NCBI RefSeq assembly: GCF_963678635.1 | Contig: NC_087070.1 | Coordinates: forward strand, 13,056,539 to 13,120,538 | Length of the DNA: 64,000 nt | Direction: 5' to 3' | Origin: Symsagittifera roscoffensis | Lineage: Eukaryota > Xenacoelomorpha > Acoela > Convolutidae | Part shown: piece by piece, positions 20,666-32,632 of the stretch | How positions within the stretch are numbered: position 1 is the stretch's first letter | How the letters are laid out: every line of letters starts with the position of its first letter | Program-made: the position numbers and the translations under genes | Notes under the pieces: generated by a model | Database searches by the model: none | The model's input: the letters and a program-made list of their open reading frames with translations, nothing else | What the model was told of the DNA's origin: nothing

Positions 20666-23370
20666 TAAAAAATCATTTTAGTTTTGCAATTGGCATAACG
20701 TTTCATTGTTTTTTTTGAAAACATGGAAACAATTTTAGCATTTTGTAAAGAATTGCGCAATTTTGTTTGCTCCCAAGGTAAAAAAATTTTTGCATACATG
20801 ATAAGGTATTTACAGTTTTTTTTGCATCTTGCAAACTTTTCCACTATATTTTTAGCACACAAGTTAAAAAAGATAACAGTTTCAGAAAAAACTCATTAAA
20901 GTTTTGGAATTAAAAAAAAAAATCTCCTAAGTGTTTCTTGCATTGTTATGAACTAAATTTTATTACTTTCTTCGTTTTAAACTTGACCGTTACGAAATTC
21001 CATTTTTTGCATGTATGTTGATCAAAACTTCAAAAAAAAACAATGTATAAAGAAAGGGAATAGCACTCAAAATCATCAATATTGAAAGTTTTTCAGCACT
21101 ATTTTCATCCAAAATTCGTAAATAAAGTTTTGCGTTTTTCATTTTCGCATAAAAAAGAAGAAGTTAGGATTTGGCATAGGTTTTTACGAAAAAAAGAAAA
21201 AGTCTGCAATTTTCAAAAAAAATCAATAACATTTGCGCACACTTGTTAAATTTGTGATGAAAATTTTTGGCATCTAGTAAAAAAATTAATCAATTTGCTG
21301 CAAACTTATTAGAAAAATCAAATCAAATTTCGCATCTTGCAAAAAATTTTTAAGTTTGTAAAGGTTATTTGTTGAAAAAGTACTTTAATTGAATTAAAAC
21401 TGAATTTGACAATTTTTTAATATACAAATACTCAATTAGTAATACACCAATGAAACCATCAGGGAAACAAGCAAAATTTTTTTTAGTAATCAGACTCATA
21501 CTTTGATTTTTGGTCTTTTCGAATCCTTTCTAAAAGAGTTGATCTAAGAGTCTGGGTTAACGCAAGTTTCTGGACAGAGCTGAGATAATGTATCTTGAAT
21601 TTTTTCACAGCAGGCGTTTCTTTGCAACAAGGGGTAGTTTTTCGGGTATTCTACTTTTTAGGTTTTGTTCGACTGCTTGACTCAATTAAATGAAAACTTC
21701 ACTTCTTGATGATCTAACATTAGAATGAAAATTTTATTTGTAGAAAGTATAAATACGGTCAACATTTTGGTAAGTGAAATGATTCTTACCTAATCTTTTC
21801 AAAATTTAATTGAGAGATGTTCCAACTAAAAATAAGCAAAACTTGCAAATGTCCAATGAGCAGAATGACGAGTGCGAGTGAGTGGTTAGATACACAGTAG
21901 ACTTGAGTAACAAAGAATTTTTATTAACACAATTTTGAGACAGAGCTAAAAAAGAGATATTGCCTTGTAATTGGAAAAGTAGGTGGAATCTGCTTGACTC
22001 ATAGCGAATCCCATCACCGATGGTTTGTTCAAAATGATTTATATCTACTTTGAATGGCTTATATAGTAGTTCTAACGCCTCCATATTTAGATCATTGCCT
22101 ACTGAACATGCCATATAGTGTAAAATACCCTATCTGGAATGTAGGTTGAGTCATCTACATTCTATGTACTGTTAATCTCCAAATTTCAATATTTTCAAAA
22201 CTCTACTAGTAGTCAGTTAGCTCTAAGTGTCAAACCAAATATCTGTTCATAGAAAGATATTATTTCCAACTATTTTGAATTTGTTAAAAAATCAAAAAAA
22301 AGTCGGGAAACCCCCTGTTCCTAAAAACCCCACAACCTATTTCGAACCTTGCTTTCAATTGCTGAAAAAAAGAGTCGGGACAGTTCGAAAACTACAGAAA
22401 GTCTATCTTGATTTGAAAGAAGCAGAAACTACTATATACGCGATACGGAATACCGTCTTGACGATGCTGAAAATTTTGGCTGAACGATGCTCCTATCTGG
22501 AGCCCAATTTCTCAATTCATGGAGCATATTTTGCAAACTGTCATGCGGTGTAGGACAAAGCATTAGACAATAAAAGGAGGGTGTGTGTTAAAATCAAGAA
22601 GTACAGTGTGAAAAAGCCATTCGTATTTCAAATTCGACTTTTCACTGGAAAAGATAACGAAACTTTGAAGCAAGTCGAATTCTTAGGTATCTTTATGTTT
22701 GTTGTGAAGTCCAATGTTCGAAAACTTTAACGAGTGAAGTTTTTATACCCAAGTCAATCAAATAGTCACGTTCTGGAATTAATTTTTTTTAAATTTCTTT
22801 GAGCTGAGCAGTATGAGTGAGAGTGTTGGTTTTTCCAGAAATCTTATCTTAAATATGTTGGGAATTTAGGATATCGTCTTACAAGAAAAGCCCTAGAAAT
22901 CTTCGCTAACAGTTTTAGAATCTCAAATTTTCACCAAAAAGGCAACATATGGATAAAGAATCACAATTGTCTGCTTTTGGGTGGACTTTTCATAATGGAC
23001 GACAAAAACTTTTCTTCAAGTTATGGTTCAGATATTAGAAAGAAGATATCTCATAGAATATCGTAGGAAAGAAAACACTTGGGAAAACAATCAAAAGTTT
23101 AAGTTAGAAAAACAGGAGATTGATAAGCTGGTTATTTTGACCCCTCGGTTTTGTCCTATGTAGAGACAGTCAAAAAAATTTGTAACATTATGGACAAATT
23201 GATTGTAGAAAATAAACAATCAGAAACTGAAAGAAACTCTTTGATTCGGTTAAACCTGACTTTTCATCAAATATAAAAAGAACAAATAGTGTCTTTGTAA
23301 CTTTATCATTTTGGATCCGAACAGAAATTTTAAAAGAAATAGACAATTTTTTCCTCTTGTTGGCTTAATT
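20640..23370 (+). repeat. Segmental duplication, unit 1
   Basis: The unit pairs in order with 24764-27070. Shared landmarks include TTTTGTACAAGG..TAAAAAATCATTT, AGTAATACACCAATGAAA, GAGTCTGGGTT.ACGCAAGTT, CCAATGAGCAGAATGA, ATACCCTAT.....TGTAGG.TGAGTCATCTACAT, and GGGTGTGTGTTA.AATCAAGAAGTA. Minus-strand frames at 21806-22114 and 25429-25637 end in the same words (NSLLLK.T, SFCSLD.CKF, FLVG.SLN, then stop). A plus-strand frame (22227-22553, 108 codons) has only fragments in the other copy. Old non-coding or dead coding DNA is most likely. Unit 1 lies between the two integrase relics. Confidence 0.7.
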
Positions 23371-23394
23371 GGATATAGAAGCTCCCGTAAGGAT

Positions 23395-23880
23395 TTTTTT
23401 GGACTACTTCGGTTATCAAAAAACTATGTGTAACTTGCCGTTATTGCAAAGCTAGTAGCATCCAGCCAATTATAACCGACTTACCTATCAAAAGTCTCGA
23501 TATAAGCAACCACCCTTCAACGATATGGGTGTGGATTACTTTGGACCGCTTTACGTTCCGGTTCGCAGGATCACTGAAAAGTTATTTGGATTTGTTAACA
23601 AATGCCGCACCACCTGGGCTGTACACCTGTTGATTGTACCATCTCTTGACACTAGTTCTTGTGTCATGGGCATCGAACGATTCATTGCGCGTCAAGGTGC
23701 ACCAAGCACATTCTGGTCGGATTGCCGCACGATTTTCGTTGGCACGGAAAAAGAATTACATGCCAGCGTCAAGAACTGAAACAGCATGGCTCCGATCATT
23801 TTTACACACAATTATGTTGCTTGGAAATTAAAACCGCGAGGCGCACCTCATTATGGTGGCTCCTGGCGCCTCGCAGTAGG
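23395..23880 (+). pseudogene. BEL/Pao integrase relic 2
   Basis: LCVTCRYCKASSIQPIITDL supplies the zinc-binding Cys-x2-Cys end, then GVDYFGPLYVPVRR (first catalytic Asp), TTWAVHLLIVPSLDTSS, and PSTFWSDCRTIFVGTE (second catalytic Asp). After a stop and deletion comes WKLKPRGAPHYGGSW, the usual conserved element after the catalytic Glu. The Glu-bearing segment itself is lost. Frame changes between 23525 and the flanks show it is inactive. Confidence 0.85.
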
Positions 23881-23915
23881 CGCCTCGCAGTAGGTGCCTC
23901 GCAGTAGGCGAGTTG
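23862..23915 (+). repeat. 14 bp minisatellite, just over three units
   Basis: The unit GGCGCCTCGCAGTA is repeated with a single C-to-T variant in the third copy. It arises directly at the 3' end of the integrase relic. Confidence 0.85.
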
Positions 23916-24458
23916 CTTAAGAGGTTTTTAGAACAACACTCTGCTGAGTTGAGCAGGCTTTGATTTCAAGTCCATTTACTCCCTTTACTACCAATTCATG
24001 TGAGGAATTAGATGCGTTAACCCCAAAATATTTTTTGCTTGGACCACATGCCACAAATTTCTTTTCGCTTTTACTTGGGGAACATTTTGACCTCAAGGAA
24101 AGTTACGTACGAGCGCAGTCCTAAGTAAAATTTTTTTTGACTATCATCAACTAGCTCCTCTCTCAGCTCTTAATCAACCAAATTTCTTGTTTCTACTCAG
24201 TATATTCATCATATTTCTCAGTATGATCTTCTCCGATCAGAAAAACAACATTTTTTACTCAATTGACTTTTCCACTGATTCGAATCATACACAGCTTCTG
24301 GATTCTTTCTTTCCCAATTGAATCTCCCAATCCAAGTGTGGCACATGATTGAAGTCATGAGGAAAGACTTCAGTGAACATCACCAGACGCAGGCTCCTCT
24401 AACAGAAAATCAGCATGGAGCCATGGGAATGATGTCGCAGGTAGCAGAACAAGTTTGA

Positions 24459-24668
24459 ATGGATTATCACGAGATTCTTGACTGCAGACATGTGGCTCAA
24501 TCTATGAACAATCTCCTCTTTCCGTGGGAACAAAAAGGATCTGCGGAGAACCCAAATACAATTGAAAAGGATGAAGGATTCTCTAAGCCAAGGGCTCCAG
24601 TGAGCGAACCACCAAGTGAACAATTGGCGATGTTAGCAAGACCAGCTTCGAGCTCCGTTAAGAAATAG
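24459..24668 (+). CDS. Hypothetical 69-residue reading frame
   Basis: It begins MDYHEILDCRHVAQS and ends PASSSVKK, with a Glu/Pro-rich middle. No domain is recognised and no second copy is present, although the flanking duplicated segment starts only 100 bp downstream. It could be the tail of a mobile-element protein. Confidence 0.2.
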   Translation: MDYHEILDCRHVAQSMNNLLFPWEQKGSAENPNTIEKDEGFSKPRAPVSEPPSEQLAMLARPASSSVKK

Positions 24669-24763
24669 CAAAACTCTTCAGCTGCTCGACAGCTCTTCGA
24701 TTTGTAAGTAACTCAGTTTTTGTCTTGGCTTAGTAATTTTTTTAAGTTTTTTTGATTTTCAAG

Positions 24764-27070
24764 AGATATCTAATTTTGTACAAGGGGTAAAAAATCATTT
24801 CAGTACTGCAACACAAACAAACCTGAATTTTTCACAAAAAAATTCATTATCATTTTCCCACACTTGTTATAAACATCAAAACTTTTTGCATCCTGTAAAA
24901 AAATTTAAATAATTTGTTGCAAACTTGTTAAAAAAATGAAATTAATCTTCGCTTCTTACAAAAAAAATTCTATATGGATTTTTGCAAAAGTGTTAAGAAT
25001 TACATATTGTTTTTCGTTGAAAAAGTATTTTAATTGAAACAGACTTTATTATAACAATTTTTTATGAACAAATAACCAATAAGTAATACACCAATGAAAG
25101 CATCGATGAAACAATCAACAATTTTTAACAAATCAGACTCATATTTTGAGTTTCGATCTTTTCGCATCCTTTCAAAAAGCATTGATCGAAGAGTCTGGGT
25201 TGACGCAAGTTCTGGACAGAGCTGAGATAATGTCCCTTGATTTTTTTTCACAACAGGCGTTTCTTTGCAATACTGGGTAATTTTTCGGTTATTCTACGTT
25301 TTAGGTTTTGTTCGTTTGCTCGATTCAATTGACTGAAAACTTCACTTCTTGATGATATAACATTTCAATAAAATCTTTATTTGTAGATAGTATAAATACG
25401 GTCAGAAATTTGGTGAGTGAAATGATTTTTACCTAATCTTCACAAAACTTAATTGAGAGATGATCCAACCAAAAATACGCGAAACTTGCAATAGTCCAAT
25501 GAGCAGAATGATGGGTGATAGTTTAGACACAAAGTAGTCTTGAGTAACAATGAATTTTTCATAGTACATTTCTGAGATAGAGATTGGGAAAAGATTTTGC
25601 CTTGCACTCCGATTAACAGCTGGCAAATGATTGACACATAGGAGATGCTATGACCGATGGTTAATTGAAAAAGATTTTGTATCTACATTGAATTGCTGAT
25701 AGTAGTGCTAGCGCCTCCAGATTTCGATCATCGCTACTATTTATGCCATTTAGGGTGAAATACCCTATTCAGATTGTAGGGTGAGTCATCTACATCTATT
25801 CTCTGTCAATCTTCAAATATCAATTTTTTCAAATCTCTACAGATAGCTCTAAGTCTCAAATCAAAAATGTGGTCATGAAATGAAAATTTATCCTTTTCCA
25901 TCTATATTAACTTGCTAAGAATCAAAAAAGAGTTAGAAATTTTCTTGATCTTAAAAACCCTTAAACAGAAATATTTACTTTAAGCCTTGCTTCCAATTGC
26001 TGAAGAAAATTGAATCGTGATAATCAGAAAATCCCGGAAAGTCTATTTTTGATTGAAAAAAGCAGAAAGTTTATCAGCAATACGGAATACTATCATTACG
26101 ATGCTGAAAACATTGAAGTGTTTTCTATCTAGAGTCCAACGACTCTAACCATGGAGCAGGAACTCACAAAATGTCATGCGGTGTAGGGCATAGCGACTTA
26201 CAAGAAGGGCAGGGTGTGTGTTACAATCAAGAAGTAAAGTGTGAATAAGCCATTCTACCATCAAACTCGATTCTTCACTGCAAAGGATAACGAAGGCCTG
26301 AAGCAAGTTTCGCATTAAAACTACACTTTGAACAATCTCAAAGAACTCGCAGAACCCTTGGTATATTTATATATAATTTCTGTTTGTTTTGAACTGCAAT
26401 GTTTATTGACTGAATTTATTATATCTAAGTTATTCAAATCTTCATGTTCTGGAATTATTTTTTTTTGAAGTTTTTGAGCTATGAGCTGAGTTGTATGAAT
26501 TGGAACATTTGTTTTTCTAGAAATCTAAATTCAAAGCTCCAAAAAAATGTGGGACTTTTCCATATCGTTTTACAAGAAAAACCCTTGAAAACTTAGCTAA
26601 CAGTTTAGGAATCTCTTTATTCCCCAAAAATGCAAGATTTAGATACAAAATCACAAATTTTTCTTTTTGAGTGGACTTTGCATAAAAAAAAAAATTTAAG
26701 ACAACAAGTAATTGATCAGATAATAGAAAGAGGAGATCTCATAGAAAAATGTAGGAAAGAAAACTCTTGGAAAAACAGGAGAAAATTAGGCTAGTTAAAT
26801 TTATCCCTTCTGCTTTGCCTTATGAGTAGACACTCAATAGAACTTGTCTCATTATGGACGATTGGACTGTAGAAAAAAACAATCAGGAACTGTAGGAAAA
26901 TTTTGAAAAAACTGATTAGGTTAACAATGACTTTTCATGAAATATGAAAAAAAACGAGTTGCTTTGTACCTGTATTTTTTGGACACGAACAAAAATTTGA
27001 AAAAAAAATGGACCAAAAGTTTTCTCATGTTGGTCTAATTGGATATGGAAGATCCTGTATGATTTTTTTT
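24764..27070 (+). repeat. Segmental duplication, unit 2
   Basis: This is the partner of 20640-23370 (landmarks given there). The copies have diverged visibly with many indels. No integrase relic follows unit 2, so the duplication did not include the second BEL/Pao piece, or that piece was lost. Confidence 0.7.
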
Positions 27071-28030
27071 GTGCAAATTCCACAATCTTCGGACTTCATG
27101 CAATTCTTCTTGATGCAGCTGGATCTGTGAATTCTACTACACTCGAGGGACCTGGTTATTGTTTTGTTTCACCTACTTTTCCTTTTTCTTGTTTTCGTTT
27201 CTTGACACGTCACTGGATTGATTTTCTGTTTTTAAACTAAATTTTTTGCTTGAACAGTTTATGCATAGTTCAATTGATAGTCAGTTTACGAAAAAATACC
27301 GAGCAGTGGTTATGAAAAAACACTGAGCTTGAAAAAATTTTGAAAGTTAAAAGCTCCCAAAACGGAGTTTTTTGCAAAAGGGTTTGAAAAATATAAAATT
27401 CTGTCAGATAATTGGGAAACAAAGGTTACAAACTTGCATGACTACGCCTACCCAAAAGTTCAGATTTTGATTTTCAAAGATAAAGGATATGATTCGAGGT
27501 CTAGCAACTACCCATTTCGTCATGCAACACTCTTCATTGTGCAGAAAGAAAAGTGTTTGCATACGAACATAGATTTTAAATTTTAAATCAATAAATTTAA
27601 AATTTAAATTTTAAATCAATTAAATCTTTTTGTATTATCTGGTGTGTTTCATTTTTCAATAAAAATCCTTATCAATTTTTTCATTCCAAACTGGAGATGG
27701 TTGATGAATGCCAAAACCAATAATTTTGGGAGATTTTGTTTTTGATGAGGAGAATCATGAACAAAAATCCAGGAAGTTTTTTCAATGTACGTGTTATAGA
27801 TCTCTTTTAGTTTTTCTGTGCCTATTTTTTGTCGAAGTTTTGATACTAGCATATGCAATCGTTCGAATAATGTAATCCACTACATGTGAAGAAGCAACAG
27901 TTTGGGTAGCAAATTTATCAAGTACAGTCGGTTTTATTTTACCTTCTTCAAAGCTAAGAATAAAAATTTTTCTAGTAAAGAATGAGTTTTTATTTCTCTA
28001 GAAGAGCTGAGTAGACCTGGAAAACTTTGA
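27071..28030. other. AT-rich spacer next to the Polinton relic
   Basis: It holds a TTTAAATTTTAAATCAAT palindromic tract (27565-27625). A minus frame at 27649-27858 (69 codons) has no recognised domain. No ATPase Walker A motif (GxxGxGKT) could be found here, although one would be expected upstream of the ATPase relic. Confidence 0.4.
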
Positions 28031-28475
28031 TTGGTTAAAATCGGTACATTTCAACAAAAATTCGACAAATTTTTTCAATCAACATTTTTCAAACTCTTAA
28101 TCGCCAATTGCAAAAAAAACTTTAAATTTAACCAAGGAAATGACTTTGAACTGATTGCAAGCCTACCCAATAATGGAACAACTTACCTGCTCATCTTTGA
28201 TGACTCTTGTGAAGAAACTTGGGAAGAGATGTTGAGTTACAAAACACACATAGAGTCTTGTTCAAGTCACCGAGAGGTGTTTTACAAATCAAAACATTAG
28301 GTCAACAATGAAGCCTAGGATCACAATTGAAAGAATGGTATCCAGATGCAACATCTATTCTTTATGGTCAGTTACTCATTGTTTTAACTCTAAAAACAGT
28401 TGATTCGCTAAGGTATTGCAGAGAAAGCAGTTCAATTCCATCAAAAATTTTTTTTACAAAGTATGGATCAGTTTG
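28031..28475 (+). pseudogene. Polinton/Maverick packaging-ATPase relic
   Basis: The frame 28031-28300 contains FELIASLPNNGTTYLLIFDD, a typical Polinton ATPase Walker B region (hydrophobics followed by DDSCEE). After a stop and a deletion, QLKEWYPDATSILYG, TLKTVDSLRYC and SSSIPSKIF continue the C-terminal part to about 28470. The N-terminal Walker A half is missing. Polinton ATPases are FtsK/HerA-type motors thought to package element DNA into capsids. Frame breaks make this copy non-functional. Confidence 0.75.
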
Positions 28476-28739
28476 TTGAAGTTTCTTACTCAGTTTATCA
28501 AACACATAGTAAGCTTCCAAAAAAGACAAATGGGAACAAAAGCAAGAAAAAGAGGAGATTGTACCAAATTATTGTTATTCTATTATCTGTAAATGCGATG
28601 TTGAAAACGAGTAATAATAAGCTTTTTTAACTTTGAATTATCCTAGAATTAAACTATTTTAGTCAAAAAATATCATATTAGACGCGAAATAACCTATTGT
28701 AGACTCTTTTTGTTCACTAAAGCGAAAAAAAAATGATTT

Positions 28740-28860
28740 TCCAGGTAATTACTTTATCATTTTGGAAGCAACTCAAATTCCACGTAATGTTGTTATCAAC
28801 AAGAAAGCCAAAGCGAAAGACAAAGGAATTCGGATTGCTTCAAAATCTGAAAAGGTAAGT
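28740..28860 (+). other. Short conserved-looking open stretch between ATPase and integrase relics
   Basis: A Lys-rich frame (FIILEATQIPRNVVINKKA...) ends at a good 5' splice-site consensus, AAAAG|GTAAGT (about 28860). It may be a fragment of another Polinton gene. The protein is not recognised. Confidence 0.25.
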
Positions 28861-29029
28861 CTGAACAGATTGTTTTCTAGGGTAGAGCTGCATACGGTTC
28901 TGTGCGAAACTTGAGTAAAGCAAGCCGTTTGTGAGAAAAGAAAATAGAATAAATTTTACAAACCAAAACATCGTAAACAAAGTTTCCAATCAGAAGTTAC
29001 CGAACACTTCGAGCTTTTTCAAGTTTTAT

Positions 29030-29522
29030 CAATGAAATTTGGTGTATGGGCTTCGTTTTTATTGACAAAGTAGCGAGTCAAACTAGCGAGTCAAATAGTT
29101 ATTCGTTGCCGTTGATGTCATTGAATCAAGGAAAGACATTGAATCAAGGAATGAAACAAAAACTGCATTTGCAGAGAGAGCCATTCAATCATTAAAGTGC
29201 ATAATTTACCGCTACATCTTTTAGGTTTTTGCGACAACATATTTGTTGGGAATTCACCTAGAGATGTTAGGAAAACTGATTTACTCCCAGTTATGTACAT
29301 AAACCTCTAACAAGGTATCAGAAACTGAAATTTAAAGTTGGAGAGAGAGTGAGAATTTCAAAGAATGAGATTCCTTTTCGAAAGGGATGCAAACCACAAC
29401 TTATTGATGAAGTTTTTGAAATTTCGACAATATCAACAAAAAAACCTAAGTACATCATCAAAAATTTTGAAAAAGAAGGAATTCTGAGAAATCTTCATGA
29501 AAAAGAGCTGAGAAAATGTTAA
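29030..29522 (+). pseudogene. Polinton/Maverick integrase relic
   Basis: LFVAVDV (around 29100) resembles the first catalytic-Asp strand of Polinton integrases. ETKTAFAERAIQSLKCIIYR (about 29150-29210) contains the catalytic Glu region. After frameshifts, NSPRDVRKTDLLPV appears, then FKVGERVRISKNEIPFRKG through VFEI and HEKELRK, the C-terminal chromo/SH3-like domain. The spacing is shortened by deletions. The order ATPase then integrase on the same strand, and the nearby repeat at 29640-29870, suggest the end of one element. Confidence 0.8.
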
Positions 29523-29639
29523 GAAAAAAGTAAAACCTTTTTGAAACTAAAGTTCCATCGATCAGTTGTCATGAATTCTGGGAGCATCCGGTCTTCCAGC
29601 TATGTTTTAACATTGGGTATAGAGTTTTCAGTTTATTAG

Positions 29640-29870
29640 AATAGTGAATGCCAATGGTGAGGTTTCATGGTTTGTGTGATGGTAAGACAATGGTGAGAAA
29701 ATTTAAGTTTTTTGGATTTTGTGTGGAAATGTCTAGTTTTTTCGCAAAAATGTTGGTGCGAGTTAACTAATTTGTAAACATCAAAAATTAAATACGTGCA
29801 GGTTGTGTAATGAAGAATTTTAAATAAGTTGTTTGGAAGATGGTAAGTCAATGGTAAAAGTTTTTGGAAG
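29640..29870 (+). repeat. Repeat downstream of the Polinton integrase relic, partner at 15660-15900
   Basis: TTTGTGTGATGGTAAGACAATGGTGAG and GGTAAGTCAATGG match the partner. A position just outside the integrase C-terminus is where a Polinton terminal repeat would lie. Both copies are in the same orientation, so they would belong to two different elements. Confidence 0.4.
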
Positions 29871-29939
29871 AAAACTTATAATTTTATCTTGATTGTACAT
29901 GGCATGAGTGAGACTTGACGTAAAATGTTTTTTTATCGA

Positions 29940-30315
29940 CTTCCAAATATGGGAAAACTGATTTGCGTAGAAAGTTTGAATTAAGAAGAAAATTGATTTT
30001 TAAAATGAGCAAACTCCCGCCAAATTTAAGTCGTACATTTGAGCGATTTTTTTTTGAAATGAATCATTGTTTTATGGTTAGATTTGCATTCTTATTTGCT
30101 ACAATTTTCGATTTTGTCTTGTTGCTGGTTCCAATCCATCTCATTTGTTTCAATTTTTGTTTTCACGCGTCACAAAATTTTCTGGGAGATTTCCTTCACA
30201 AGTAGAAACTGTTATCAACTTCTGAAATATAACTTAAAATCAAGCCTTGGTGTTATTTTGTTTAGGTCTGTGAAACTCGGTTCTTCTTGGGAAATTATTG
30301 GATCCATATCTAAAA
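29940..30315 (+). promoter_or_regulatory. Conserved upstream region and 5' exon, peptide gene 2
   Basis: It shares TTTTTAAAATGAGCAAA.T, CATTGTTTTATGGTTAGATT, TTTGCTACAATTTTCGATTTTG, TTCACGCGTCA and AACTTAAAATC with the minus strand of 38175-38540. A likely 3' splice site or transcript start region is TTTTGTTTAG before GTCTGTGAAACTCGG at about 30266. A hydrophobic open frame here (FAFLFATIFDFVLLLVPIHL) is intact in copy 3 but frameshifted in copy 2, so I do not treat it as protein coding. Confidence 0.5.
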
Positions 30316-30615
30316 ATGGTGAGTACATAATTAACAAATTTTTAATGTAATAATGATAAGTTCTTTGATTGTTTCAAACAAGTGTTTCAGAGCCGAAAGC
30401 TGATACTCAATGTGCTGCTAGCCCTCAGCGTTTTGACATTTGTTGCTGCTCGGACGAGCGGAAGTGCTCCATTGACCAGGGAAGTTGGCAATGAAGGAAA
30501 GAGAGGCTTTCTCTATTATGAATTACAAGAGTTTATGAGAAAGCATGGGAAGCACGGGATTAAGTATCGGAGAAAGAGAGCTGAAGAGTTCAAGGGATCT
30601 GGTACTCAGATTTGA
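30316..30615 (+). CDS. Small secreted peptide precursor, copy 2 (two exons)
   Basis: The ATG is at 30316-30318, with a 72 bp intron (30319-30390, GTGAGT...TTTCAG) and exon 2 at 30391-30615, giving 75 residues. The signal peptide core is LILNVLLALSVLTFVA. Compared with copies 1 and 3 it has an in-frame 9 bp tandem duplication (AAGCATGGG/AAGCACGGG), giving MRKHGKHGIKY, and more divergence in the linker (GKRGFLYYELQEF). The C-terminus RAEEFKGSGTQI is kept. In-frame indels and preserved splice sites suggest past or present selection. The 3' flank has a duplicated GCCACTGCAACT...ACCAGTTG block (30614-30725). Confidence 0.72.
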
Positions 30616-30900
30616 GGCCACTGCAACTGGGCAACTAAGATTACCAGTTGTAAGGCTTAAAGAGAGCTTAATTTGAGACAGCCACTGCAACTGAAATTTA
30701 ATTTGCGTAACTAAGTTTACCAGTTGAATCTTTTCGCTCGCATTAATCTTCATTCCATTGTTTGCTCACCGCGGTTAGAAGAAGGTGACTCAGTGTTTTC
30801 AGATCGGTGAACGAGCTGTAGGAATATTCAGACGGCTTTTTTTCTGTCTTTTTTTTTGAAAATCAGTTATCAGCTGGAACAAGACTAAAACAATCTCAAA

Positions 30901-31740
30901 TGTAACATTCGCCCGGAAGATACATATCGACGGAAAATAAAACTAAGTCCTAAGACGACTGGCTAACGTCTAAACAGAAATTTATATGCTTTTCACCGTC
31001 TCTACCAAGCCAGTACTTTCGGTGGTCTTTTCTAACATCGGGTCGACAAAACACTCAAATTAACTAGATTACATGCAGAAATAGTGAGTCTCAGTATCCC
31101 CAGACCACGAGGTCACTTCTAAAAACAGGGCTACTACTTATTATATTACTATTGTTTTTGTTCAGTAGATAAAAATCATCATCTCCATCGAAGATGGATC
31201 AACCCTTTCCCCCAACTCCTAGCTTCTCATCCTTATCAAAATGAATCCAGTTGTTAATTAAATTCAAATCAGGACATGACAAGAAGCTAAAAGTCTATAC
31301 AAAAGGATAAAAGTCTCAGTTCCGAAACCCTTCCGTATTCTTGAATCCACTGAATCAAGCTCGTTAATCTTGATTTCTTCTTAATCCGGAAGGCTGTCCT
31401 CCACCCTTCACCGTTGTCTGCAACGGCCTTGCAACTACTGTAGCGACACAATAGTTGCAACTCGGAATGCTCTCTGTTAACTCCGCGATTTTTTGTTGTT
31501 TTTTGATCACGATTCTCGTAGTTATCGTCCGCGCAACTAATGTTGTTCTGTTTTTCTTCGTTCTTTTTGCCAAAATGGCCGTTTCTGACGTTTTTCAGAA
31601 ATGTTACGTAATCACTTCGAAAATTTAAAAATTAGCAATTCCCGAATCCTTTAACCTTCACGTTTTGTCCCATCGTTCAAATAACGTCGTTAATCCTTTG
31701 AAATCCGAATGTCACATACTCCCCGTACAGTCCGGTCAAT
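30901..31740 (+). repeat. LTR-like fragment (left half), inserted 3' of peptide gene 2
   Basis: It starts TGTAACATTCGCCCGGAAG, the cleanest version of the terminal motif, immediately after CAATCTCAAA of the duplicated peptide locus. It is collinear with 939-1790 (CTTTTCACCGTCTCTACCAA, AACATCGGGTCGACAAAA, AATCATCATCT.CATCGAAGATG, CCTTGCAAC..TGTAGCGA). The homology stops before the assembly gap, so the right end is missing. Confidence 0.75.
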
Positions 31741-31877
31741 GTCCTCATTGAATCACGCAATGTTCGTAAAATAGATACAGTGTCATCGAACAGAATTTAC
31801 AAAATGCACGAAATTACCTTTATCCACGTCACATCGACTCACTGCAGAATACAAATGGCATCAAACTACATCACTAT

Positions 31878-32077
31878 NNNNNNNNNNNNNNNNNNNNNNN
31901 NNNNNNNNNNNNNNNNNNNNNNNNNNNNNNNNNNNNNNNNNNNNNNNNNNNNNNNNNNNNNNNNNNNNNNNNNNNNNNNNNNNNNNNNNNNNNNNNNNNN
32001 NNNNNNNNNNNNNNNNNNNNNNNNNNNNNNNNNNNNNNNNNNNNNNNNNNNNNNNNNNNNNNNNNNNNNNNNNNNNN
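31878..32077. other. Assembly gap (200 N)
   Basis: A run of exactly 200 N, so the true distance is probably unknown. The sequence character changes across it (LTR-like fragment before, G/T-rich DNA after), so adjacency of the two sides should not be assumed. Confidence 0.99.
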
Positions 32078-32632
32078 TTATCCAGTTTTAATCTGGGTTT
32101 AATCCGGTTTGGGTACTGTGGGACTTTCTTATTGATGCTATTAGTTTTGTGGTTTTGGGGCGTTAGTAAGCTGCGTTGGTTAGTTTAAGCTTACTATTAT
32201 AATTCCTTCGAACCGGGTTAAAGGAAAGTTTGATACGTGTCAAAAAAAGTTTTAGTTGCTATCAGTTAGATTTGAAATTTGAAGTTCATTTAATAAGAAA
32301 TTCTTCGTGGGCGAGTTGTGCGAATAGGTGGAAAGAGTATGTGAATTGGGCGAGTGAAGAGATATTGAGAAGAAGCTTCACATAAAAGGTTATTTTTGTT
32401 TTATTTTATATGCAATTTTATGAATTTACTGCTTTAATTATCTGAAATTTGTTGCTGAGTTGTTAATGTACTGCTGTTGTATCGAAATTTACTGCAATTT
32501 TAATTCGTTGTCGCTTTTAAATAGAAACTTAAAAGCTTAGAAAAAAGAGTTTTCTATAATCTATTCGGATTTTAGTCTTTTTAGACAAAAAATCGGCAAA
32601 ATCTAAAAAAGAAAATTGAGAAATTTATACAG

